Source: Paenibacillus sp. SZ31
GTDB taxonomy: Bacteria > Bacillota > Bacilli > Paenibacillales > Paenibacillaceae
Direction: 5' to 3'
Assembly (NCBI RefSeq): GCF_012912005.1
Contig: NZ_JABBEA010000026.1
Coordinates: forward strand, 1-51,637
DNA: 51,637 nt
Below are positions 26,924 through 35,746 of this stretch, piece after piece (position 1 is the stretch's first letter; each line of letters opens with the position of its first letter). The notes beneath the pieces are model-generated. The model had not been told where the DNA came from, searched no databases, and saw nothing but the letters and a program-made list of their open reading frames with translations. The position numbers and the translations under genes are program-made.

Positions 26924-28764
26924 TCGACGATTCCCTTTAATTCGGGCGTTCCCTTGGAATCAAGTGCATCCTTCGATACCTTGAGCGGATTGCTTGCCTT
27001 ACGGAAATACAACTCCCCATCCCCATACAGACGGCGCTTGGTCATCTCTTCGATCAGTGCATCTTCGGCAAAAAGGTCAAATGCAATGAACCGCTCTGCG
27101 TATTCCGGGTGCTGCTTCTGATAATCTACAATTACACCTGCGCACAGCTGCCAGAACGCTTCCTCCGACAACCCAAACTTCTCCAAAGCCAGCGCAATAT
27201 CTGTCATGCAGATAAAGAAGAAGGCATCATACGTATAGTCACGAACTTCCGACACATCTCCGGCATAGATGAAGGAATACCGATTGAACTTGCGGTGGGT
27301 TTCCGGCTCGGGGTTCAGCTTCGGAGCCCGTTCCGGGTGTAACAGTTGATCCGGTACGTAGCGAACACCATCATGCAGATCCTTGATAATGATTCGTTTC
27401 GGCAGATCATCTTCCAGCACCAAAATGATATTCTGAGCATGAGATTCCAGCGCAATCCCATGTGCATAGAGCAGATGAATAATCGGCAGGGTAACCGTGC
27501 GAACTAGAGCCTCGCTCCACTTTTCCACACCATGTCGTTCTACAGCATCCTGAATAAATGGAACACCGTCCCGCTGCACCAACATTAGCGCATTCAGCGG
27601 CCACGCCGTCTCGCCTTCCTTCAGATGAACAGATACATTCTCCCGCCAGATGGCACCGAGTGTGCCGTAAGCCCGTCCATACTGCGTTGCAGGCAACTGC
27701 TCATAACGGAACGACAATCCCATGATTTCTTTCAAAATGCCAAACTGCGCCTGCTGCAACAGCTCATCTCCACGAACAAGTTCATCCAGCCAATCGCTGA
27801 TCAGCGGCGCGTTCTGGGTCGTATGCTGTGCCAGAATACGAGTGCTCGATGTGTTGGTGATGCTGAGGGCAAGCTTGATGTAAGGAGATTCCGGGTTCAC
27901 TCTGTTCGACAGCGAACGGATCGATTGCTGTGCACGATAGGGCGAAGACGATGGACCAAGATACACGATGTCCCGATCCATCAGTTGGCGGGCATATACG
28001 GTCTCCAACTGGTGCTCCCACTGCCATGGATGAACAGGAATGAACACATATGAATCATCAGTGACAGCACCTTCTTTCCCATCGCACTCCAGCATCTGAT
28101 GGAATCGCTGTACGTCCTCTGCGGTCAGATGTTGCCCCACCAATTCTTCAGAGGTATACCCCGCGGATACAGCGGTCTGAGCGAATTCTTTTCTCACAGC
28201 AACCCAGACTAATGCAACCTCCGAGTTAAATTCAGGGCCATAAGCGAGATTATCTTTCAGGGAAAATCCCAACCTCGACTTATAGCTCGGGTGGTACAGA
28301 TGACCGTCGGTCATGTGACTTTCGAGCGCATCATAATGCCGATCCTCACTCGGAATGTTCAAGGGTAATATGGCCCGGCACTGACTGTCCTTTGCCATCG
28401 TTTCGAGCAGTTCCTGGATAAAAGCCGTCACATTCGCACCCTTCAAAGCGTTCAGCACGATTTCCTCCAAAAATAGATCCAAATCGGTGCAGATGACACC
28501 TTCCCTTTGAATCGAACCCTTCTTCACCTTCACCCGGCCAAATGAAAACTTCCGCTCGGCTTCACACGTGTACGCTACAGAATCGCCGGAAGATGTAAGG
28601 CCGCTGGTTCTCCACTCGCTCCCACTTACATGACTGTCCAAGATGCCTTCGAACCACATCGCCTCCAGCGTCTGCCGCATGATCCGTTCCTGTACACCCA
28701 CGTATACTGCTTCTGTCCTGCCGCCTGCTTCAGCCTTGTATCCCACGACTCCCACGCACTTCAC
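26920..28764 (-). CDS. IucA/IucC-family siderophore synthetase (second of the cluster)
   Basis: A NIS synthetase with HPSYKSRLGFSL, IPVHPWQWEH, TNTSSTRILAQHT and ESHAQNIILVLED, the last near the C-terminus. It sits between another synthetase and the SbnG-like gene, the place of SbnF in staphyloferrin B clusters. It would add one acid or amine unit to a citrate intermediate. The start is uncertain: GTG at 28764 overlaps its own ribosome site, GTG at 28755 has GGGAG at eight bases, and Met at 28680 would give a 586-aa protein. The first two overlap the preceding gene by 26-35 bases. Confidence 0.9.
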   Translation of the reverse strand: MKCVGVVGYKAEAGGRTEAVYVGVQERIMRQTLEAMWFEGILDSHVSGSEWRTSGLTSSGDSVAYTCEAERKFSFGRVKVKKGSIQREGVICTDLDLFLEEIVLNALKGANVTAFIQELLETMAKDSQCRAILPLNIPSEDRHYDALESHMTDGHLYHPSYKSRLGFSLKDNLAYGPEFNSEVALVWVAVRKEFAQTAVSAGYTSEELVGQHLTAEDVQRFHQMLECDGKEGAVTDDSYVFIPVHPWQWEHQLETVYARQLMDRDIVYLGPSSSPYRAQQSIRSLSNRVNPESPYIKLALSITNTSSTRILAQHTTQNAPLISDWLDELVRGDELLQQAQFGILKEIMGLSFRYEQLPATQYGRAYGTLGAIWRENVSVHLKEGETAWPLNALMLVQRDGVPFIQDAVERHGVEKWSEALVRTVTLPIIHLLYAHGIALESHAQNIILVLEDDLPKRIIIKDLHDGVRYVPDQLLHPERAPKLNPEPETHRKFNRYSFIYAGDVSEVRDYTYDAFFFICMTDIALALEKFGLSEEAFWQLCAGVIVDYQKQHPEYAERFIAFDLFAEDALIEEMTKRRLYGDGELYFRKASNPLKVSKDALDSKGTPELKGIVE

Positions 28765-30535
28765 TCCCTATTCGTTTCATTACATTGCTCACCGGCACGT
28801 AAGCCGGGGTCTGGCTGATCCCTCTTAGACAACTCACCAGATTTTGTTTGGCCAAAAATGCATCCGTTGTCAGCAGATGTCGCACATATGCATTGCCCGT
28901 TCGTTCCAATTCATCTACAAGTACCTCACGTACCTGCTTCCAGAAATGCTCCTCCGATACGTTCACATCTCGCGCCATGGCATGAATCAGAGACCCCAGA
29001 TGATTGACGATAAAATAGTACGATGTCCGCGCCCAAGCTTTCTCTCGCGAGTAAAATAATAAATCGGACGCAGCACGTTCCTGCTCACTTATAAGTTCCT
29101 CATCCACACTGACCCCTTCCAGATCGCGGACGATAAAATCAACAGGCAACCCATCCTCCAAGGTCACAAGGGTATTCTGCAAATGAGCTTCAAAATGAAT
29201 GCCTTTCTCACCCGCCGCCCGTACAATCGGCAGCAGCGAACATGCCATATAACGATCCAGCCAGCGCTCAGCTATGTCAAGGTCTCCGCCCAGCAACGTC
29301 ATCAGTCGCGACCGCATCCCAGGAAGGGGTGCCTCAACCAGACTGGATAAGACATACGTATTCGCAGGGTCGAACTCAATGGGCCGATAAGCTATCGTAA
29401 ACAGACTGGTTAACTCTTCATCATCAAAGGCACATGTCGCTACACCTGTCTCATACGCAATATGGGTGTGCGGTTCAGCACCGAAGCAGTCATGCTGCCT
29501 GACGTAATTGGAGGCATCCAGTGTTCTGCGCATCTGCTCGGCACTGTTGGTGCGAATCATGTTGGTGATCTGCATGTTCAGTGACAGCTTGATATTGCAG
29601 TTCCATGCTGGAATATAAACTGTACGGACCGAAGAAGTCGGATAGACGATTGGCCCCGCACTGCCAAGCAGGATTAATTTTTCATCTCGAATATAGTGCT
29701 GAACTTCGGACAGCTGTGATATGTACGCGTATTGCCATGGATGGACAGGCAGAAGCCCATACATACCACTCTTTTCTTTTAAAATCGGCTCCACATGGCT
29801 CCGCAGGAGATCATGCAAATCCATTACCGCCTCGTCATCCACCCATTCCTGCACATAGACATCCTGCCTCACGGCGATATAACAGAGTTGAAACGATGTC
29901 CGTAGCTCCGGACTGTACTTCTGCACATCCTGCTCGCTAAAGCCTTTGGAGTTTTTCGGAAACGGATGGAACGGATGACCAACCAACAGTGACTGTTCCG
30001 ATGTCCGATAGTCGTGGATGTCGAGACCGGCTGCTTGTTCGATGTACAAGGTGAGGTTACCCACACTGTTATCTACCTTTTGTGCAAAATCTCTGGCATA
30101 CGCCAGCTCTACGCGATTCGTGTTCTCACCCAATGGATGTGCAATATCCACCTCGAGTGAGCTCTTCCTTTTCATCTCACTCTTCAGCATTCCATGTAGA
30201 TCCGAACTCGCTCCCTGTGCCCCATCTCCACCTAGCTCACATGTGATCCAGCGAACCAGGTCGCGATAATGCACCGCTTCCCCGCCAGATTGCATGCTGA
30301 GGTATTCATGCTCTCCCATGGCAGAGTGATATGCCAGCTGTCCCGTCACCTTCACCCCGCTGGCTTGAAAAGCAACAGCGTACGTCAGCGTATTCGGATG
30401 GATCCGAATATCGCTTTCCTTCTCTAGCGCAAGCTCACGGATGTAACAGTTCAGCAGCAGCTTGCACGAATGTTCATGGGCCTGCTGCTCAGCCTCAGAC
30501 CGGAGCTTGTTTTCCATCTCGAACAATGATGCCAA
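28730..30535 (-). CDS. IucA/IucC-family siderophore synthetase (first of the cluster)
   Basis: A NIS synthetase of about 600 aa with GHPFHPFPKNSKGFS, LPVHPWQYAY, SLNMQITNMIRTNS and HFEAHLQNTLVTLEDG. The motif order is the same as in IucA, AcsD and SbnE. It follows the exporter gene, like sbnE after sbnD, and may be the citrate-desymmetrising enzyme that starts assembly. The start is TTG: the one at 30535 touches its ribosome site, while TTG at 30526 is nine bases after GAAGG and is more likely. An ATG at 30517 is also possible. It overlaps the exporter gene by 20-40 bases. Confidence 0.9.
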   Translation of the reverse strand: MASLFEMENKLRSEAEQQAHEHSCKLLLNCYIRELALEKESDIRIHPNTLTYAVAFQASGVKVTGQLAYHSAMGEHEYLSMQSGGEAVHYRDLVRWITCELGGDGAQGASSDLHGMLKSEMKRKSSLEVDIAHPLGENTNRVELAYARDFAQKVDNSVGNLTLYIEQAAGLDIHDYRTSEQSLLVGHPFHPFPKNSKGFSEQDVQKYSPELRTSFQLCYIAVRQDVYVQEWVDDEAVMDLHDLLRSHVEPILKEKSGMYGLLPVHPWQYAYISQLSEVQHYIRDEKLILLGSAGPIVYPTSSVRTVYIPAWNCNIKLSLNMQITNMIRTNSAEQMRRTLDASNYVRQHDCFGAEPHTHIAYETGVATCAFDDEELTSLFTIAYRPIEFDPANTYVLSSLVEAPLPGMRSRLMTLLGGDLDIAERWLDRYMACSLLPIVRAAGEKGIHFEAHLQNTLVTLEDGLPVDFIVRDLEGVSVDEELISEQERAASDLLFYSREKAWARTSYYFIVNHLGSLIHAMARDVNVSEEHFWKQVREVLVDELERTGNAYVRHLLTTDAFLAKQNLVSCLRGISQTPAYVPVSNVMKRIGSEVRGSRGIQG

Positions 30536-31928
30536 CCTTCTTTCGGGTTATAAGTAAGACCAGGGGAAGTGTAAGCAGTATGGCGCAGCCAAGTCCGATA
30601 CAGATCTCTTTGAGCGCTCCCCATTTGGCCATCTCCATGGACGTTCCTGCCCCGGCAAGCCATTGCCAACGCATATCGTAATACAGGGTCATGCCCATCA
30701 CCGCAAACGAAGAAGCCAGCCGCTCAATCGTCGTCGATAACACCGACCCTTCGTGCATGTCTTCGTCCGGTAATGCTTGTAAACCGATAGCAGAGATACT
30801 CATGCCTGACAGGCCAACGCCAATTCCCCGGCACGCCATGAGTATTCCGATGATCCAGATTGATGCTCCCATGGGCAGAACTGCAAACGACAAGATCGAT
30901 ATCGACACCAACAACGTGCCCCATGCGATAAAATGCCTGGACCGACCGCGATCCAGCAAGCTGCCGCCAATCCACATGAACAGACTTGTACAGATCGACA
31001 AGGGAATGAACAGCGCACCGGACAGGGCCGGCGACAGGTGGAAGACGTCCTGGAACAACAACGGCAATGCAAAGATCACGCCAAACATGACACAATCCTG
31101 AATGGTCGAGATCAGCACGGTCAGCGGAAAGACGGCATTACGCCGCAGCAACTGGTACCGGATCAACGGTTCCTTGCGACCGTTCTCTGTCTGGACAAAA
31201 CGAATGAGTAACACTACACCAAGCGCAATCAGCAGCCAAGGTACCCATACTGCCACGACAGGACTTGCGTACAACTGTACCCCTAGACTAAGGGCACCTA
31301 CCGCACAGATTAGCAGCATGACACTGAAAGGATGCCATTTTTTCCTGCGGGCAGGGATATAAGTTTGAATGACTCGGCCGCACCCGATAAAAGAAAACAC
31401 AGCCAGCGGCACATTGAGCCAGAACAGCATTTCAAGCCTTCCGTACTGAATGATGAAACCACCCAGCGTTGGACCAGCAGCCGGAGCCAGCATAAGCAGC
31501 AAGCCCCACGCTCCGGTAATTCGCCCCCTTACCTCCGGTCCGTATACATCAAACAGCAGCACAAGCGATAACGGAATCATCAGCCCGGCGGCAACCCCAT
31601 GCATGAAACGGACCAGCAAGAGCACTTCGATGGAGTGATAAAACAACGCACCTGCCACCGAGAACACTCCATAGATACTGATGCCCAACATATACGTCTG
31701 TTTACGGCCCAGTCGGTCCACGATCAGGGAAGCCAGCGGCATCGTTAACGTCATGGCGAGCATGTACAATGCGATGATCCATCCGCCTGCTGTCGTAGAG
31801 ATCTGATAGTATTGCACAAAATAAGGCAGCAGCAGGTTAAATGCACTGTTGGTCAGCACCAGCGAAAAAGCACCGATCAGAATCGCGAGTAATACTGCAT
31901 GCCTCTTCATCAGGGACAGCTTCAGCAT
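30495..31928 (-). CDS. MFS drug/siderophore exporter (DHA2-like)
   Basis: A 477-aa major facilitator with about 14 predicted membrane helices. The motif A loop between helices 2 and 3 reads PLASLIVDRLGRKQTYMLG, and motif C-like LLMLAPAAGPTLGGFIIQYG is in helix 5, marking it as an antiporter of the DHA2/EmrB type. Within this operon it most likely exports the finished siderophore, as SbnD does for staphyloferrin B and as YhcA is thought to do for achromobactin. Its start overlaps the aminotransferase stop by seven bases. The ribosome site is weak, so translation is likely coupled. Confidence 0.9.
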   Translation of the reverse strand: MLKLSLMKRHAVLLAILIGAFSLVLTNSAFNLLLPYFVQYYQISTTAGGWIIALYMLAMTLTMPLASLIVDRLGRKQTYMLGISIYGVFSVAGALFYHSIEVLLLVRFMHGVAAGLMIPLSLVLLFDVYGPEVRGRITGAWGLLLMLAPAAGPTLGGFIIQYGRLEMLFWLNVPLAVFSFIGCGRVIQTYIPARRKKWHPFSVMLLICAVGALSLGVQLYASPVVAVWVPWLLIALGVVLLIRFVQTENGRKEPLIRYQLLRRNAVFPLTVLISTIQDCVMFGVIFALPLLFQDVFHLSPALSGALFIPLSICTSLFMWIGGSLLDRGRSRHFIAWGTLLVSISILSFAVLPMGASIWIIGILMACRGIGVGLSGMSISAIGLQALPDEDMHEGSVLSTTIERLASSFAVMGMTLYYDMRWQWLAGAGTSMEMAKWGALKEICIGLGCAILLTLPLVLLITRKKVGIIVRDGKQAPV

Positions 31929-33277
31929 GCGGCCGTTGCTAAGGCAATCGCTTCAGTTACCGATTTCTCAAAGATCGCGAGGATCGCGTTCGATTCCTGC
32001 TCTGTAATATTCAGCGGCGGCAGAAAACGAACAACAGCTGAATGACGCCCGCCCAGCTCCACAATTAATCCATTCTTGAAACATTCACGCTGAATAGACT
32101 CAGCCAGCGCACCATTAGGCAGATAATGTCCAAGGCGATCCTTGCGTCCTGCTGGATCAACCACTTCAACGCCGATCATCAACCCTCTGCCCCGCACGTC
32201 ACCAATCTCTGCATACCGTTCTTCCAATGCATTCAGTTGATTCATGAACTGCTCGCTACGCAGATTTACGTTGTGCAAGATATCCTGTTCCCGGATATAG
32301 CGAAGTGTGGCAAGCCCCGCAGCCATGGCTAGCTGATTGCCACGGAACGTACCTGTGTGTGCACCAGGCTGCCATTGGTCCAGCTCTTCTTTGTAGATGA
32401 CAACAGACATCGGTAGACTACCGCCAACCGCTTTGGAGCAGATGATTACATCGGGTATGATTCCGGCATGTTCAAATGAAAACATTCGCCCTGTCCGTCC
32501 GATGCCTGTCTGCACCTCGTCAATAATGAGCGGAATATTTCGCTCTGCTGTGATACGGCGTAACTCCTTGAGCCATTCGATATCCGCTGGAATCGCTCCG
32601 CCCTCTCCCTGTACCGTCTCCACAATGACCCCGCAGGGTGCCGCAATACCGCTCTCGCAATCATCGAGCAAATTCTCGATATACTGTGCGCTTAATTGGG
32701 CCGTCATGCCTTCACCAACACCAAATGGGCAACGGTATTCATAAGGAAAAGGCAGGAAATGCACATCCGGCAGCAGGCTTTGCAGATGTTGTTTCTTGCT
32801 CAGGTTGCCACTCATCGACATGGTCGCTTGGGTTGAACCGTGATATCCACCTTGAAAGGCAAGAATGGACTTGCCACCTGTGGCATGTTTAACCAGCTTA
32901 ATGGCTGCTTCTACGGCATCCGCTCCGGTTGGACCACAGAACTGAATCTTGGCTTTATCTCGCATTTCTTCCGGAAGGATGGAGAATAGTTCTTGCATAT
33001 ATGAAAGCTTCAGCGGCGTTGCCAAATCCAGTGTATGTAGCGGAATCTGCTGATCCAGAACATCGCGAATGGCGTTGACCACCGTGTCATGGTTATGTCC
33101 CAACGCCAATGTTCCTGCACCAGCCAGGCAGTCGTAGAATACGCGGCCTTCCGTATCGGTAATCTTCACCCCATGGGCCTTGCTAATGACAAGCGGGAAA
33201 TGTCTGGGGTACGATCTTGCATTGGATTCCTTCTCATTTTGCATCTTCAGATATTCCGTCTGCACCTCTACTGACAT
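31922..33277 (-). CDS. Diaminobutyrate--2-oxoglutarate aminotransferase
   Basis: A 451-aa class III aminotransferase. Diagnostic parts are LAGAGTLALGHNHD, FCGPTGADAVEAAIKL, AFQGGYHGSTQATMSMSG, LIIDEVQTGIGRTG and the PLP lysine in IICSKAVGGSLPMSV, with HTGTFRGNQLAMAAG after it. The overall pattern is that of the DABA aminotransferases used for siderophores and ectoine (AcsF, RhbA, PvdH, EctB). It converts aspartate semialdehyde to L-2,4-diaminobutyrate. It starts with ATG 33277 behind GGAG at ten bases, 68 bases after the ATP-grasp gene. Its presence in place of SbnA/SbnB says the diamine unit is diaminobutyrate, as in achromobactin, rather than diaminopropionate. Confidence 0.92.
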   Translation of the reverse strand: MSVEVQTEYLKMQNEKESNARSYPRHFPLVISKAHGVKITDTEGRVFYDCLAGAGTLALGHNHDTVVNAIRDVLDQQIPLHTLDLATPLKLSYMQELFSILPEEMRDKAKIQFCGPTGADAVEAAIKLVKHATGGKSILAFQGGYHGSTQATMSMSGNLSKKQHLQSLLPDVHFLPFPYEYRCPFGVGEGMTAQLSAQYIENLLDDCESGIAAPCGVIVETVQGEGGAIPADIEWLKELRRITAERNIPLIIDEVQTGIGRTGRMFSFEHAGIIPDVIICSKAVGGSLPMSVVIYKEELDQWQPGAHTGTFRGNQLAMAAGLATLRYIREQDILHNVNLRSEQFMNQLNALEERYAEIGDVRGRGLMIGVEVVDPAGRKDRLGHYLPNGALAESIQRECFKNGLIVELGGRHSAVVRFLPPLNITEQESNAILAIFEKSVTEAIALATAAC

Positions 33278-33345
33278 AGCCCTATAACGCTCCTTATAAT
33301 CGATTCAGGCTGAACCTGCTGCCTGTGATTCTTGTTTTATATCTT

Positions 33346-34371
33346 TTATGCGTTGTTATACGTCTCATACTCGAGTTGTTCCCGACAAAGGTATTCCAGG
33401 TATAACCGAACTACATCACGAGTTGTTCCACCATGGGGAAAGACGTGGTGTGTCATATCTGGCAAAGCGTTCACTTCCAGGATGCCTCCCTGATCTCTGG
33501 AGATCGGCGTGCGGATATCACGACAACGAACATCGATCCCAGCGACATCAATCTGAAGAGTCTTTGCCGCCTGAATGATCATTCGGGCATTTTCGGGATG
33601 AATGATTTCGGTACAATCCTTGTAGAATTCACTGATTTTTCCGGCGGCTGAGTTACGGAGATCGTATAGCTCGATTTCTTTTCCAGCGGCAGGTACTTCA
33701 TCCAGTGTTATCCCTTGTGCTCGTAATACCTCCAGCAGACGTTCAGCTTCTGCATCAACCTGGGGAAAAGCTTCATACTCGCCAATGTACGTCATCTCGA
33801 TTCGATCCTGATTCAACTGCTTGATTAATGCCCGAACGGTTGAAGTCCCGTTACCCTCGACATAGACAGGTCTATACTCATTTACAGCCGCCACTTCACC
33901 GTTAATAATCAGCACTCTGTAATCAATTCCAGTTACATATTGCTGTAGCATAATGCTGCTGCCATGAACACCCGCAAGACGAATGGCTACCTCCAGTTCA
34001 TCTTCGGTACGCACATCCAACGTCACGCCCATACTACTGCTCGCATCCAGCGGTTTCACCACAATGGAGCCATGTCTTTTCAGAAAATCTGCTGCTTCGC
34101 TTCCCATCTCCGGGATCACGATAAATGACGGTACGGGCATGCCCTGTTCATGCAGCAACCTATTACATGCCTGCTTGTTCTTCGCGAGTAAACCAGCAAT
34201 TAACGGCAGACGATGAGATCTGGTTTTGTTAATGATGATTTGCTTGTCTCCTACAGACAGCTTCAGAAAATCTTCGCATCCCTCAAGAAGTGGATCACAG
34301 GCGATGCCCATTTCTCTCGCTTTGCTTATAATGAGTCGGTTTTGCAGATTATGAATCCCTTTCGGAAACAC
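33346..34371 (-). CDS. ATP-grasp ligase of cyanophycin-synthetase/GshAB type
   Basis: A 341-aa stand-alone ATP-grasp protein. The fold is seen in NKTRSHRLPLIAGLLAKNK, GSIVVKPLDASSSMGVTL, MLQQYVTGIDYRVLIINGEV, GNGTSTVRALI, and the metal-binding end DVAGIDVRCRD and GGILEVNALPDMTHHVFP. The GxGxSTV-type linker is shared with cyanophycin synthetase and the ATP-grasp part of GshAB. Such enzymes form amide bonds via acyl phosphates. The start is GTG at 34371, seven bases after GAGGAGG; an in-frame GTG at 34407 has no ribosome site. It is first in the Fur-controlled siderophore operon, upstream of the aminotransferase. It is not part of the achromobactin or staphyloferrin B pathways that I know, and may add a further residue or make a precursor. 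Confidence 0.85.
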   Translation of the reverse strand: MFPKGIHNLQNRLIISKAREMGIACDPLLEGCEDFLKLSVGDKQIIINKTRSHRLPLIAGLLAKNKQACNRLLHEQGMPVPSFIVIPEMGSEAADFLKRHGSIVVKPLDASSSMGVTLDVRTEDELEVAIRLAGVHGSSIMLQQYVTGIDYRVLIINGEVAAVNEYRPVYVEGNGTSTVRALIKQLNQDRIEMTYIGEYEAFPQVDAEAERLLEVLRAQGITLDEVPAAGKEIELYDLRNSAAGKISEFYKDCTEIIHPENARMIIQAAKTLQIDVAGIDVRCRDIRTPISRDQGGILEVNALPDMTHHVFPHGGTTRDVVRLYLEYLCREQLEYETYNNA

Positions 34372-34408
34372 TGAAAATCCTCCTCGATCGAATGAAGGTA
34401 CTCGCACC

Positions 34409-34600
34409 TATATAAGTCGAATTAAAGATTATTTACGCTGACACTACAATGACAGAACAACCTTCCAATCGCTGTTATCCCCAGATTTTTTTGATTCCCT
34501 TTTCTCAAGGGAAAAATCCGGGGATAAAGGCGAACGCTTCGCTTTTTCAGGTTTTTTCTGTCCTCTCCGTTGCATGTAAATGATTAATTCAACTTATATT
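34409..34600 (-). repeat. Dispersed palindromic repeat, copy A, in the siderophore operon leader
   Basis: This 192-base unit matches 51349-51575 in the opposite orientation. Both ends carry imperfect inverted repeats around TATAAGTYGAATTAA. Inside, ATCCCCGGATTT and AAATCTGGGGAT form a second stem. The blocks GGAGAGGACAGAAAAAACCT and GGGGATAACAGCGATTGGA are nearly identical between copies. Copy A lacks about 35-40 bases that copy B has between GTTCGCCT and TATCCCCGG. It has no coding potential. It looks like a MITE or large REP-type element, and here it is likely transcribed as part of the 5' leader. Confidence 0.8.
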
Positions 34601-34635
34601 GCTCATACGTTCATCATTTTTTTGTAATTATAAAT

Positions 34636-34696
34636 TGATAATGATTATCAATATCATACAAGATCTATTTTATGGCAATTCGAACTATATTGTCAA
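34636..34696 (-). promoter_or_regulatory. Fur-controlled promoter of the siderophore biosynthetic operon
   Basis: Minus-strand TTGACA (34696-34691) and TAAAAT (34672-34667) are 18 bases apart. A perfect 7-1-7 Fur box, TGATAATGATTATCA, occupies 34636-34650 just downstream of the expected start. The first gene begins about 290 bases further, after the dispersed repeat. Iron repression of the whole biosynthetic operon is expected. Of the 540-base gap 34372-34911, this promoter, the repeat and the importer terminator are the recognised contents. Confidence 0.8.
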
Positions 34697-34788
34697 TAAT
34701 AAACTTTTAAGGAAAAATAAGATGTAATTTGTTAGGGGTTTGAGTCGATGTAGGTATGCTTTTATCGAATAGTAGGCACAACAAACCG

Positions 34789-34824
34789 GGCAAGCCTGGG
34801 ACATGGTTTTACCAACGGCTTGCC
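34789..34824 (-). terminator. Terminator-like hairpin after the siderophore importer operon
   Basis: GGCAAGCC (34789-34796) and GGCTTGCC (34817-34824) form an eight-pair stem with a 20-base loop, flanked by AAA and TTT runs. It lies between the ATPase stop and the next Fur promoter. The T-run is short. Confidence 0.5.
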
Positions 34825-34911
34825 TAATTTGTTATCTGTATGCTCATGCAATGGAGTTGATGTGGATGGTTGAATCAGTATTGAAGTAATCAAAAGCCGA
34901 CTTTTTGATCG

Positions 34912-35733
34912 TCAAGCCAGTTGTGTATAACGCTGTTCCCCATTCAGCTTCCTTCCTCTTCCATGTGGGATGCAGGTTGGTGTGCCAAACAGCGGATCGA
35001 CCGCAATCTCACACTCCATCTGGAAAACCTTACGAACCATCTCTTGTGTAACGATATCCTCCGGTTTACCTTCTGCGTAGATGGACTTGTTGTGAACAGC
35101 TACAATGTGATGCGCATACCGACACGCGAGGTTCAGATCATGAAGCACCATGACAATGGTACGTCCTTCCCGTTCGTTCAACTCGAACAACAGATCAAGG
35201 ATATCAATCTGATGTGTCATATCCAGATAGGTTGTAGGTTCATCCAGCAGCAACGTTTCCGTTCCCTGCGCGAGGGTCATCGCAATCCAGGCACGCTGAC
35301 GCTGTCCACCAGACAATGCATCCACAGGCCGATCGGCGAGTTCCGTCAGATGTGTAGACTCCAGTGCCAGCTTGACCATACGCTCATCCTCTCGGGACCA
35401 TTGCTTCAGCCACGTTTGATGTGGATAACGACCTTGCTTGACCAGCTGATTCACTGTCAATCCTTCTGGAGCGGTCGGACCCTGCGGCAAGATAGACATG
35501 CGCCTTGAAATCTCTTTGGTCGGCAGCTTTGCAATCTCTTCACCATCCAGTAGCACCGAACCTGAGCTGGATTTCAGCAATCGGGCCATCGTGCGCAACA
35601 ACGTGGATTTGCCACAGCCGTTACTTCCAATTAGGACGGTGATCTGCCCCTTGGGAATGGTCAGGTTTAAATTTTCAATAATGGGATCTGCTCCATAGGA
35701 GATAGTAAGCTCCTTGGCTTCCAGAATACTCAC
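34912..35733 (-). CDS. Fe-siderophore ABC transporter ATP-binding protein (FecE/FhuC family)
   Basis: A 273-aa ATPase with Walker A GSNGCGKST (about 37-45), Q-loop RMSILPQGP, signature LSGGQRQRAW, Walker B ETLLLDEPTTYLD and switch His in MVLHDLNLA. This is the form typical of iron-siderophore importers. The start is GTG at 35733 with GAGGAG upstream, 13 bases after the second permease stop. It powers import through the two permeases encoded before it. It is last in the operon and a hairpin follows. Confidence 0.95.
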   Translation of the reverse strand: MSILEAKELTISYGADPIIENLNLTIPKGQITVLIGSNGCGKSTLLRTMARLLKSSSGSVLLDGEEIAKLPTKEISRRMSILPQGPTAPEGLTVNQLVKQGRYPHQTWLKQWSREDERMVKLALESTHLTELADRPVDALSGGQRQRAWIAMTLAQGTETLLLDEPTTYLDMTHQIDILDLLFELNEREGRTIVMVLHDLNLACRYAHHIVAVHNKSIYAEGKPEDIVTQEMVRKVFQMECEIAVDPLFGTPTCIPHGRGRKLNGEQRYTQLA

Positions 35734-35746
35734 GGCTCTCTCCTCC

